From contig DAISVY010000006.1 in NCBI GenBank assembly GCA_036826635.1, positions 1 through 64,000 on the forward strand: a DNA stretch of 64,000 nt, written 5' to 3'. Shown here piece after piece: positions 18,124 through 25,809 of the stretch. How positions within the stretch are numbered: the stretch's first letter is position 1; each line of letters begins with the position of its first letter. The notes under the pieces are model-generated. The model saw only the letters and a program-made list of their open reading frames with translations. It was not told the origin of the DNA and did not search any database. Source of the stretch: DAISVY01 sp036826635 (lineage in GTDB: Bacteria; Zixibacteria; MSB-5A5; GN15; FEB-12). The translations under genes were made by a program, and so were the position numbers.

Positions 18124-20328
18124 TTACTTCTCTACCACGACCGCTACATCACGACGTGGTTCTACTTCTCCGATAACAGCAGCTTCACCAACACCATGCT
18201 GCTGCAAAGCGACCGCAAGGGCCTGCGCCTTATCGGCCGGCACGGAAATGAGCAGCCCGCCCGACGTTTGAGCGTCATTCAGCAGGAACTGTCTTGTTTC
18301 CGACAGCGTGGCGTCGTATTGCACCTGCGCCCTGGTGAAGGAATGATTGTCGGCGGTGCCGCCGGGAATAAGACCCGACACGGCCAGATCGACCACATCG
18401 GGCAGGAACGGAACGTTATCGGCCCGGACAATGGCACTGCATTTCGACCCGTTCATCATTTCCGTAAGGTGCCCCAGTAATCCGAACCCCGTAACGTCGG
18501 TACAGGCGTTAACCCCGACCGTCTGCATTGCCTCGGCGGCCGCTTTGTTCAAGGTTGCCATGGTACGGGTCAAGATATCAGCCTGAGAAGCGTCCAGCAA
18601 TCCACGCTTGAGAGCCGTAGACAGAATGCCGGTCCCCAGTGGCTTGGTCAGTATCAGAACATCGCCCGGCCTGGCACCCCGGTTGGTTACGATCCGTTCG
18701 GGATCAATTATGCCGGTTACGGCCAGACCGAATTTCGGCTCGGTATCGTCCACCGTGTGACCACCGATAATAGCAATCCCGGCCTCGCGAGCTTTGTCCA
18801 GCGCGCCCTTAAGTATCTCTTCAAGCACCCTCATCGGCAACCGATTGCTGGGGAACCCCACGATATTCAGAGCAAACAACGCCCTGGCCCCCATGGCGTA
18901 AATGTCACTCAGCGAATTGGTGGCGGCAATAGCCCCGAACTGGTACGGATCATCGACTATGGGGGTAAAGAAATCCACCGTCTGCACGATTGCCGTGTGA
19001 TCATCCAGACGATAAACGGCGGCATCATCGGACGTATCAGTGCCTACCAGAATAGCGGGATCATCGGGCACCGGCAATTGCTGAAGCACCTTTTCCAGAA
19101 GCTGCGGACGCAGTTTGCAGGCACAACCCAATCCATGGGTATATCGGGTCAGCTTGATCTCGTCACCGTCGCTCGCTACCGGTGCCGGTGCCCCCTCCGG
19201 CGACAGGCTCCCGACTACGCGAGCTGTTTCTTCGATGGCCCGGTCGATCTCATCGACTGTCGTGAAACGGCCGGTCGAAAAACGTATTGTCCCCATCGCC
19301 CATTCCAGCGGTATTTTCATCGCCTGCAGCACACTGGATATCTCGACACTCTCGCTGTGGCAGGCCGCCCCGGCCGATGCCGCCACCTGGTCAAGTTCCG
19401 AAAGAATGGTGTCGGCTTCCAGCCCCCGGAAACTGACACTGAGGGTATTGGACAATCTTTTCTGCGGATGACCATTGACGCGAAGATCAGAAATATGCTC
19501 CTGCAAACCGTTTTCGAGACGATCCCGCATGGCCTTCAGGTGAGCGGCGTGTTTATCCAGATCCTGCCCGGCCAGTTCGCAGGCTTTGCCCAGAGCGACT
19601 ATTTCAATTACGTTCTCGGTACCGGCTCGCCAGTTCCTTTCATGATCGGCGCCATGGACCTGTTTTTCCAAATGCACGCCGGAGCGAATATACAGAGCGC
19701 CAATACCCTTGGGCGCATACAGCTTATGTCCGGCCACCGAAAGCAGATCGACTTTCAGATCATCCACCTTCACCGGGATTTTGCCGAGCGACTGGGCGCA
19801 ATCGGTGTGCATCAGAATACCGCACCGACGGGCCATTTCGGCTATCTCGGCAATCGGTTCGATAGTCCCCACTTCGTTGTTGGCGTGCATGATCGTAATC
19901 AGGATCGTCTGCGGCGTAACGGCTTCTTCCACCCGGGCCGGATCTACCAGTCCGTATTGATCGACCGGAAGATAGGTCACCCGCACGCCCCGAGTTTCAA
20001 GGTACTTGCAGACCTCGATAACGGCCGGATGTTCCACGGCGGAAGTTATGATATGATTGCCCTTGTCCCGGTATGCCCGGGCCACGCCTTTAATCGCGTA
20101 GTTGTTGGATTCGGAACCGCCACTGGTGAAAACAATCTCTTCGCTGCTGCAACCAAGCAGATCGGCTACCTGCCGACGGGCGATATCGACCGCTTTCCGG
20201 GCGGTGGCGCCGAAAGCATGGCTGCTGGAAGGATTGCCAAAATGCTCATTAATAAACGGCAACATGGCCTGGCCGACCCGGGGATCAATGGGGGTAGTGG
20301 CGTTGTAGTCAAGATATATCGGTTTCAT
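18124..20328 (-). CDS. bifunctional cysteine desulfurase / selenophosphate synthase (NifS-SelD fusion, Cys form)
   Basis: 734 aa. Residues 1-380 are a NifS/IscS-type desulfurase: PLP Lys202 (SVAGHKLYAPKG), cofactor His100, and the sulfur/selenium-carrying Cys323 (SAGAACHSE). Residues about 391-734 are a complete SelD with THGLGCACKLRP, in which Cys402 replaces Sec and Lys405 is the ATP-site lysine; GTDTSDDAAV and IIGGHTVDD are the metal and ATP sites. The fusion would release selenium from selenocysteine and hand it directly to SelD to make selenophosphate. GGGAG precedes the ATG. It heads the sirtuin and PLP-lyase genes. A second SelD (selenoprotein) lies at 60032. Confidence 0.93.
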   Translation of the reverse strand: MKPIYLDYNATTPIDPRVGQAMLPFINEHFGNPSSSHAFGATARKAVDIARRQVADLLGCSSEEIVFTSGGSESNNYAIKGVARAYRDKGNHIITSAVEHPAVIEVCKYLETRGVRVTYLPVDQYGLVDPARVEEAVTPQTILITIMHANNEVGTIEPIAEIAEMARRCGILMHTDCAQSLGKIPVKVDDLKVDLLSVAGHKLYAPKGIGALYIRSGVHLEKQVHGADHERNWRAGTENVIEIVALGKACELAGQDLDKHAAHLKAMRDRLENGLQEHISDLRVNGHPQKRLSNTLSVSFRGLEADTILSELDQVAASAGAACHSESVEISSVLQAMKIPLEWAMGTIRFSTGRFTTVDEIDRAIEETARVVGSLSPEGAPAPVASDGDEIKLTRYTHGLGCACKLRPQLLEKVLQQLPVPDDPAILVGTDTSDDAAVYRLDDHTAIVQTVDFFTPIVDDPYQFGAIAATNSLSDIYAMGARALFALNIVGFPSNRLPMRVLEEILKGALDKAREAGIAIIGGHTVDDTEPKFGLAVTGIIDPERIVTNRGARPGDVLILTKPLGTGILSTALKRGLLDASQADILTRTMATLNKAAAEAMQTVGVNACTDVTGFGLLGHLTEMMNGSKCSAIVRADNVPFLPDVVDLAVSGLIPGGTADNHSFTRAQVQYDATLSETRQFLLNDAQTSGGLLISVPADKAQALAVALQQHGVGEAAVIGEVEPRRDVAVVVEK

Positions 20329-20449
20329 TATATACAGCTCCCGCCGTGGGCGGATCAGAAACGGCAGTTTTCGTGAATCGTCCAGAGCCTATTTATCGAC
20401 TTCCCGACGCAAAATCAAGTCCCTAATGCACTCCGAACACCAACAAATC

Positions 20450-20473
20450 GGGGTTTCCCTTGCGAGAAACCCC
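20450..20473 (-). terminator. hairpin downstream of the decarboxylase operon
   Basis: An 8-bp perfect stem, GGGGTTTC/GAAACCCC, with an 8-nt loop lies 29 bp after the last gene of the minus-strand decarboxylase operon. The following sequence is only moderately T-rich (GATTTGTT), so it may be a weak intrinsic terminator. Confidence 0.5.
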
Positions 20474-20501
20474 TGAAATGACAAAGTATCGTCGGTTTGG
20501 T

Positions 20502-21626
20502 CTAACCAAAAGTCGCCAGCAATATCCCGGCCCCGACAGCCGAACCGATGACTCCGGCCAGGTTGGGCGCCATAGCGTGCATTATCAGGAAATTGTTGGG
20601 ATCTTCCTGGGCCCCGACCATCTGGCAAACTCGCGCGGAAATCGGGACGGCAGAAACACCGGCGGCCCCGATTATCGGATTAATACCCTGACGCGATAAG
20701 CGGTTCATCAGCTTGGCAAACAATACGCCGGAGGCGGTGGCCACACAGAACGAGGCGGCACCCAGAACGAAAATCTTAATCGATGTTACCGTCAAGAACC
20801 GACTGGCATCGGTCGAAGCCCCGACCGTCAGACCGAGCAGAATCGTCACGATGTCAACGAAAGCCGTTCGGGCCGTTGAAGCCAGTCTTTCAGTAACCCC
20901 GCACTCTTTGAGCAGGTTGCCGAGGAACAGGAAACCAAGCAGGTTGACAGAACCCGGAGCTATGAATCCCGTTATCAGAAACGCAATGATCGGGAAGAGA
21001 ATTCTAAGCCGCTTGCTGACCGGTTTGGATGGTTTCATCCGAATCAGGCGTTCCTTTTTGGTGGTCAGCAGCTTTATGATAGGCGGTTGAATAACAGGCA
21101 CGAGCGCCATGTAGGAATATGCCGACACGGCAACAGCTCCCAGAAATTGAGGAGCCAGTTTTGAAGACAGGAAAATGGCCGTCGGACCGTCGGCACCACC
21201 GATAATTCCGATGGCTGCCGCGTCTTTGTACCCGAATCCCAACAGCACAGCCCCGAGAAAGGTCAGAAAGATTCCCGCCTGGGCGGCCGCTCCAAGCAGG
21301 ATCAGCCGCGGGTTGGCCAGCATGCAGGAGAAATCGGTCATGGCTCCTATGCCAAGGAAAACCAGCGGCGGGTACCAACCCTGCGTAACACCCGTGTAGA
21401 GGATGCTGAGCACGCTGTTCTCCTCGTAGATGCCGATCTCCATACCCGGCTCAAAAGGAATGTTACCGACCAGAACGCCGAAACCGATGGGAACCAGCAG
21501 CAGCGGCTCGTAATCCTTGACTATTCCCAAGTACAGGAGAATACAGCCCACCACGATCATGCCAAGATTGCCGAAGGTTAGGTGACCCACCGCCCCGGTC
21601 TGAATGAAATTCAGAAATATATCCAT
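20502..21626 (-). CDS. sodium-pumping decarboxylase beta subunit (MmdB/OadB family)
   Basis: 374 aa, about ten TM segments. The family hallmark GGADGPTAIF, containing the conserved sodium-site Asp, is present, as is the N-terminal GAVGHLTFGNLGMIVVG. The subunit decarboxylates carboxybiotin in the membrane and couples this to sodium export. It is the last gene of a four-gene operon (carboxyltransferase, OadG-like, biotin carrier, beta). The carboxyltransferase type points to methylmalonyl-CoA rather than oxaloacetate as substrate. Confidence 0.93.
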   Translation of the reverse strand: MDIFLNFIQTGAVGHLTFGNLGMIVVGCILLYLGIVKDYEPLLLVPIGFGVLVGNIPFEPGMEIGIYEENSVLSILYTGVTQGWYPPLVFLGIGAMTDFSCMLANPRLILLGAAAQAGIFLTFLGAVLLGFGYKDAAAIGIIGGADGPTAIFLSSKLAPQFLGAVAVSAYSYMALVPVIQPPIIKLLTTKKERLIRMKPSKPVSKRLRILFPIIAFLITGFIAPGSVNLLGFLFLGNLLKECGVTERLASTARTAFVDIVTILLGLTVGASTDASRFLTVTSIKIFVLGAASFCVATASGVLFAKLMNRLSRQGINPIIGAAGVSAVPISARVCQMVGAQEDPNNFLIMHAMAPNLAGVIGSAVGAGILLATFG

Positions 21627-21654
21627 GAGTTGCTCCTATAGGAACTACGGCGAG

Positions 21655-22053
21655 CTATTCCAGTTCGACCAGGACCTGGCTTTCGCGGACGGAATCTCCG
21701 GCGGCGACGGGGATGGCTTTGACTTTGCCGGAAGCAGGAGCGGCAATGGAGGTTTTCATTTTCATGGCTTCAATCACGAGCAACACCTGACCTTTGGTGA
21801 TCGACTCCCCGACCTTGCACTTGATCTCGATAATTGTACCGGCGATGGGCGAAGCCACCGAGTTGTCGCTACCCGGCGCGGCGGGCGGAGTTGAAGCGCC
21901 CGAAGGGGGGGCCAGGGGTGTACGGCCATTCGGTTTTGCGGCAACGGGCCTCACCTTCGGCAGGACGCCGCTTGGCGGGAATCCCTCGCCGGGGTCAAGC
22001 ACTTCCACGTCTACTTCGTAAGCAACCCCATGAACTGTTATCTTTAGTTTCAT
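21655..22053 (-). CDS. biotin carrier subunit of the decarboxylase
   Basis: 132 aa. An N-terminal 25-residue strand region leads to a Pro/Ala-rich hinge (about 40-62), then a biotinyl domain with the acceptor K98 in IEAMKMK. The Ala-Pro hinge lets the arm swing between carboxyltransferase and beta subunit. It lies 28 bp upstream of the beta-subunit gene. Confidence 0.93.
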   Translation of the reverse strand: MKLKITVHGVAYEVDVEVLDPGEGFPPSGVLPKVRPVAAKPNGRTPLAPPSGASTPPAAPGSDNSVASPIAGTIIEIKCKVGESITKGQVLLVIEAMKMKTSIAAPASGKVKAIPVAAGDSVRESQVLVELE

Positions 22054-22104
22054 CTCTCGTCTCCTAAGACTCTGTCATCCACGAACGTATGAAAAAGTAT
22101 TTTC

Positions 22105-22449
22105 TTATCTTCCCCGACGATGCACATGCGAACCGTGAAGAATCGCTCGTCCCTGCGACGACCACGGTCCGGACATAGCGTCGACCGGCAGCAGTTTCTT
22201 GACGCTGCGAATGAAATACCGGCCCTGAAGCATGGTCGCCACTGCGGCCGTAATCAGAACAAGCGTAAGCGAATCAATATTCTGTTCTTTCTCACCGGCG
22301 GCTTTCTTCTGGGCCGCTTCGCGGTCCTCCCACTTGGCGTCGAGTCGCCGAACGAGTGATATCACCATCACAATAATGGCCAAGGCCACAAACACGATCA
22401 GGATACCGATCACCGAGAAACTGAGACTGAAGCTCATTGTATCTGACAT
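22105..22449 (-). CDS. OadG-family small membrane subunit of the decarboxylase
   Basis: 114 aa with one N-terminal TM helix (IGILIVFVALAIIVMVISLV) followed by a charged tail, the layout of OadG/MmdD proteins that hold the complex together. A second hydrophobic stretch (DSLTLVLITAAVATMLQGRY) and a basic His/Arg-rich C-terminus follow, and the C-terminal half departs from the typical family. Gene order (between carboxyltransferase and biotin carrier) supports the call. Confidence 0.85.
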   Translation of the reverse strand: MSDTMSFSLSFSVIGILIVFVALAIIVMVISLVRRLDAKWEDREAAQKKAAGEKEQNIDSLTLVLITAAVATMLQGRYFIRSVKKLLPVDAMSGPWSSQGRAILHGSHVHRRGR

Positions 22450-22464
22450 GTTATCACCCTGTTT

Positions 22465-24021
22465 CTAAAGCGGAATCAAACCGTGTTTTTTGTTGGGACG
22501 GAGTTCACGCTTTGCCTTCAGCACATCCAGGGCCGCGGCAAGATAGGCACGGGTTTCGGCGGGTTCGATAATTTCGTCGACCATGCCGTGTCCGGCGGCA
22601 AAGTAGGGATTGGCGAAGGTGTTCTTGTATTCTTCAAGACGCCGGGTTCGCTCCGCGGCGGGATCATCGGCTTCTTTGATTTCTTTTCGGTACAGCACAT
22701 TGACGGCGCCCTCGGCTCCCATCACGGCGATCTCCGCACTCGGCCAGGCACAAAGGCGGTCGGCCCCCATGCTCTTGGCGCACATAGCCAGAAAAGCACC
22801 GCCGTAAGCCTTGCGCACCACCACGGTCAGTTTGGGCACGGTGGCCGAGGCATAGGAAAAGAGCATCTTGGCCCCATGCCGGATAATACCGCCGTACTCC
22901 TGCTGGACACCGGGAAGAAAACCGGGAACGTCGACGAACGTTATGACGGGGATATTAAAAGCATTGCAAAAACGGATAAACCGCGAAGCCTTATCCGAAG
23001 AGTCGATATCCAGCACTCCCGCCTTAACCATCGGCTGATTGGCGATAATACCCACCGACCGACCGGTCAACCGGGCAAAGCCTACAATAATGTTGGCCGC
23101 GAACTGCTCCTGCACTTCCATGAAATCGGCATTATCCACCACCCCGCATATGATGTCCCGCATGTCATAGGGTTCCCCGGGATCGTCGGGGATTATGTTG
23201 TTCATACTTTCGTCGGGACCGATCTCTTCCTCGTACAAATCCGGATAGAAAGGGGGATCCTCGGTGTTATTGCTCGGCAGGAAAGACAACAGGCGTTTGG
23301 TAATATATATGGCGTCCTCGCCGTTCTCGGCCGTGAAATGTACCACGCCCGAGTAGTGAGCATGGCTTTCCACCCCACCCAGTTGCTCGGCCGAGATATC
23401 TTCCCCGGTAACCTGCTTGATCACCAGCGGACCGGTGATATACAACTGCCCCTCATGCCGCACCTGAATGATGAAATCGGTCAGAGCAGGCGAATAGGCC
23501 GCGCCACCGGCGCAGGGACCGGCGATAATGCTTATTTGCGGTACGACACCGGAGAGAAGCACATTACGATAAAAGACCCCGCCGTAAGCCGAAAGGGCAT
23601 CGACACCTTCCTGAATCCGCGCTCCGCCACTGTCGTTAATAAAAATGAACGGATCGCCCGTTTTCAGAGCGTCGTCCATGATCTGCTGAATCTTGCGACC
23701 GGTAGCTTCTCCCACCGAGCCCCCGGCCACGGTGAAATCCTGACTGGCGGCGTACACCGGCCGACCGTCAATAATGCCGTGTCCGGTAACTACCCCCTCA
23801 CCGGGGAACTCCTTGTCTGCCATGCCGAAATCCCGGCAGCGGTTCCGCATGAACAGACCGGACTCGTCAAAAGTATCCTCATCAAAAAGAAGAGCAAGCC
23901 TCTCGCGAGCCGTCAGCTTGCCCAATTCGTGCTGCTTGGCAATGCGCTTGTCACCGCCCCCCTTGTGCAGCCGTTCTTTTCTCTTCCTAAGATCATCTAT
24001 TTTCGATTCCGCCATCAGCAT
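22465..24021 (-). CDS. carboxyltransferase subunit (methylmalonyl-CoA decarboxylase alpha / PccB-like)
   Basis: About 518 aa. Crotonase-fold acyl-CoA carboxyltransferase, with ARERLALLFDEDTFDE near the start, the oxyanion-hole region NDSGGARIQEGVDAL, and the second-half AYGGAFLAMCAKSMGAD. Family members use propionyl-CoA or methylmalonyl-CoA. Together with the membrane beta, OadG-like and biotin subunits it should form a sodium-translocating (S)-methylmalonyl-CoA decarboxylase. It heads the operon. Several ATG codons cluster at the start behind TTAAGGTG; ATG 24021 has spacing 5 and ATG 24015 spacing 11. Confidence 0.92.
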   Translation of the reverse strand: MLMAESKIDDLRKRKERLHKGGGDKRIAKQHELGKLTARERLALLFDEDTFDESGLFMRNRCRDFGMADKEFPGEGVVTGHGIIDGRPVYAASQDFTVAGGSVGEATGRKIQQIMDDALKTGDPFIFINDSGGARIQEGVDALSAYGGVFYRNVLLSGVVPQISIIAGPCAGGAAYSPALTDFIIQVRHEGQLYITGPLVIKQVTGEDISAEQLGGVESHAHYSGVVHFTAENGEDAIYITKRLLSFLPSNNTEDPPFYPDLYEEEIGPDESMNNIIPDDPGEPYDMRDIICGVVDNADFMEVQEQFAANIIVGFARLTGRSVGIIANQPMVKAGVLDIDSSDKASRFIRFCNAFNIPVITFVDVPGFLPGVQQEYGGIIRHGAKMLFSYASATVPKLTVVVRKAYGGAFLAMCAKSMGADRLCAWPSAEIAVMGAEGAVNVLYRKEIKEADDPAAERTRRLEEYKNTFANPYFAAGHGMVDEIIEPAETRAYLAAALDVLKAKRELRPNKKHGLIPL

Positions 24022-24388
24022 CATCACCTTAAGACAAAAAGTTACTCATAGACCGCCCAATGTATATCAAAATGGGAAAATGGCAAATAATTCCGGGCTG
24101 ATTTCATCTTTTAGCCGACAGAAATCCCGGCTCGAGTCGTTTCGGCCGGGAACCGTGGCCAAAAGAACAGGGGGGCACAAACGAGCAGGAGTGTCCGACC
24201 GGAAAGAACCGTGCCCGTGTCAAATGGCAATAACCACCCTTTGCGTCGGCGGATTAGACTGTTCATGAAAAAGATACAATACCCGTCGGAAAACCGGACA
24301 GACCAACACCCCGCACCGGGCCAACCTCTATTGACCCGATGCCGCCCCCGATGTCTGTGTTTTCCGCAACTGCCACAAAATCGACAAA

Positions 24389-24847
24389 CTAAAAATCAGA
24401 CGAGCGATCGCGCGTGCCCAAACCCTCGAGATACAGCTTCAAATAGCGGTTTTCTATCTCCGTGCGTTTGACCCGGGCCCTGATAATATCGCGCATTGTC
24501 ACGATATCAACAATATGATCACCCTCGACAATCGGCATACAGCGAATCCAGTTTTTGTTCATCACTTCGGCCACGTAGTCAACGTCGTCATCGGACAGAC
24601 CGACAATGACATTGGTCGTCATCACATCGCCAACTGTCAGATCGTGATAGTCGCCCCTGGTTTCGTGCACTTTGCGAAAGATATCTTTGGTGCTGGCTAT
24701 CCCGACCAGGCGGTTGTCCTCATCCACAACCGGCAGGCAACCGATCTTTTCGCCAAACAACAACTCCATGGCTTCATCGAATGACGTCGATGCCGAACAG
24801 GTAATGAGGTCCCGGGATTTCTTTTCCAATACTTGCTTTACCAGCAT
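24389..24847 (-). CDS. CBS-domain pair protein
   Basis: 152 aa composed of two CBS domains: CLPVVDEDNRLVGIASTKDI and MPIVEGDHIVDIVTMRDII. Such stand-alone Bateman modules bind adenine nucleotides and regulate partner proteins. No catalytic domain. AAAGGAAAGGG lies just before the ATG. It is transcribed from its own good promoter (24889-24917). Confidence 0.9.
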   Translation of the reverse strand: MLVKQVLEKKSRDLITCSASTSFDEAMELLFGEKIGCLPVVDEDNRLVGIASTKDIFRKVHETRGDYHDLTVGDVMTTNVIVGLSDDDVDYVAEVMNKNWIRCMPIVEGDHIVDIVTMRDIIRARVKRTEIENRYLKLYLEGLGTRDRSSDF

Positions 24848-24888
24848 AGTTTGCCCTTTCCTTTTGACACATTAACCTCTATATCTAT

Positions 24889-24917
24889 AATATATAAAGG
24901 GTTATCAGACTTGACAA
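24889..24917 (-). promoter_or_regulatory. sigma-70-type promoter of the CBS gene
   Basis: On the minus strand, TTGTCA (24917-24912) and TATATT (24894-24889) are separated by exactly 17 bp, about 40 bp upstream of the CBS start codon. The remainder of the 24848-25200 gap holds only the chemotaxis terminator. Confidence 0.6.
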
Positions 24918-25125
24918 GTAAAAGATGGCCTGTGCGCGCACCCATTTCCCCCGTTCATTTCCCGCCCGGCCATTGAATCCGCCCGTGGTTTTCCCCGGCC
25001 GAATCCTTATCACACGGCAACTATCGACAGCGGGGGCACTGACCAACCGAATAGTTTAAGAAATAAAACGCCTGAACAGGGGATTGCGATCCCGAAACCG
25101 GATGAAAAGACGACAATTCCCGGGT

Positions 25126-25153
25126 AAAAAAAAGAGGAGGCCGAAGCCTCCTC
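25126..25153 (-). terminator. intrinsic terminator of the chemoreceptor-cheW genes
   Basis: An 8-bp perfect GC-rich stem (GAGGAGGC/GCCTCCTC) closed by a TTCG tetraloop (on the minus strand) is followed by eight T residues. It lies 48 bp after the cheW stop codon. Confidence 0.9.
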
Positions 25154-25200
25154 ACTCGCATTCGCGAACATATCGAAAACAACACGTGCCGTAATCGATA

Positions 25201-25725
25201 TCAGGTACTCGCGGCCATTTCAGTGACCATATCCGCGGTCACCTCAGAGGTCATCTCAGCGGTCATGACTTCATTCATCTCGCCGGCTACACCGGATATA
25301 TCCAGAAAGATCAGCAATCGTTCCTCAAGCTTGGCCACCCCTTTTATGTACTGTGAATCGACCGACGTAACAATATCGGGGGGAGGCTCAATAATCGAGG
25401 AAGAAATACGAAGAACTTCCTGCACCGAATCTACTATCATACCGATCACGGCCGTAGCGACATCGCACACCACGATGCGTGTCTCTCTGTCTCTTTCTTT
25501 GGATTCAAGTCCGAACCTTCTGCGCAGGTCAATAACCGGAATCACCTTACCCCGAAGATTTATCACCCCTTCACAGTAATGTGGGGCCTGCGGCACCTGC
25601 GTGATGTCGGTCATCCGGTCGATTTCCTGCACTTTCAGGATATCGATTCCGAATTCCTCGTCACCGAGTCTGAACGAGACCAGTTGGATCAGCTCGTCGT
25701 TTTGTTCCTGTTCGTGTTCCTTCAT
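25201..25725 (-). CDS. cheW: chemotaxis coupling protein CheW
   Basis: 174 aa. CheW core: VSFRLGDEEFGIDILKVQEI, then GVINLRGKVIPVIDLRRRFG and the C-terminal LLIFLDI strand. It couples chemoreceptors to CheA under the membrane. After the core there is an unusual 25-residue tail of repeated 'MT(A/S)E(M/V)' units. It lies 84 bp downstream of a chemoreceptor gene on the same strand; no cheA is in the window. Confidence 0.95.
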   Translation of the reverse strand: MKEHEQEQNDELIQLVSFRLGDEEFGIDILKVQEIDRMTDITQVPQAPHYCEGVINLRGKVIPVIDLRRRFGLESKERDRETRIVVCDVATAVIGMIVDSVQEVLRISSSIIEPPPDIVTSVDSQYIKGVAKLEERLLIFLDISGVAGEMNEVMTAEMTSEVTADMVTEMAAST

Positions 25726-25809
25726 AATACTTCTTCCTGTATCAGCGCCGGTGAAACAGACCGGGGCCGTCTTATCATCTTTACATTTCCGTACGGCAAG
25801 ACAGCCCGG

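Noticed and set aside
18757..20376. Long open frame of 539 codons opposite the NifS-SelD fusion
   Set aside because: It is the antisense of a clearly coding GC-rich gene; its sequence is His/Arg/Gln-rich without any domain.
22483..24051. 522-codon open frame opposite the carboxyltransferase gene
   Set aside because: Antisense shadow of a conserved gene.
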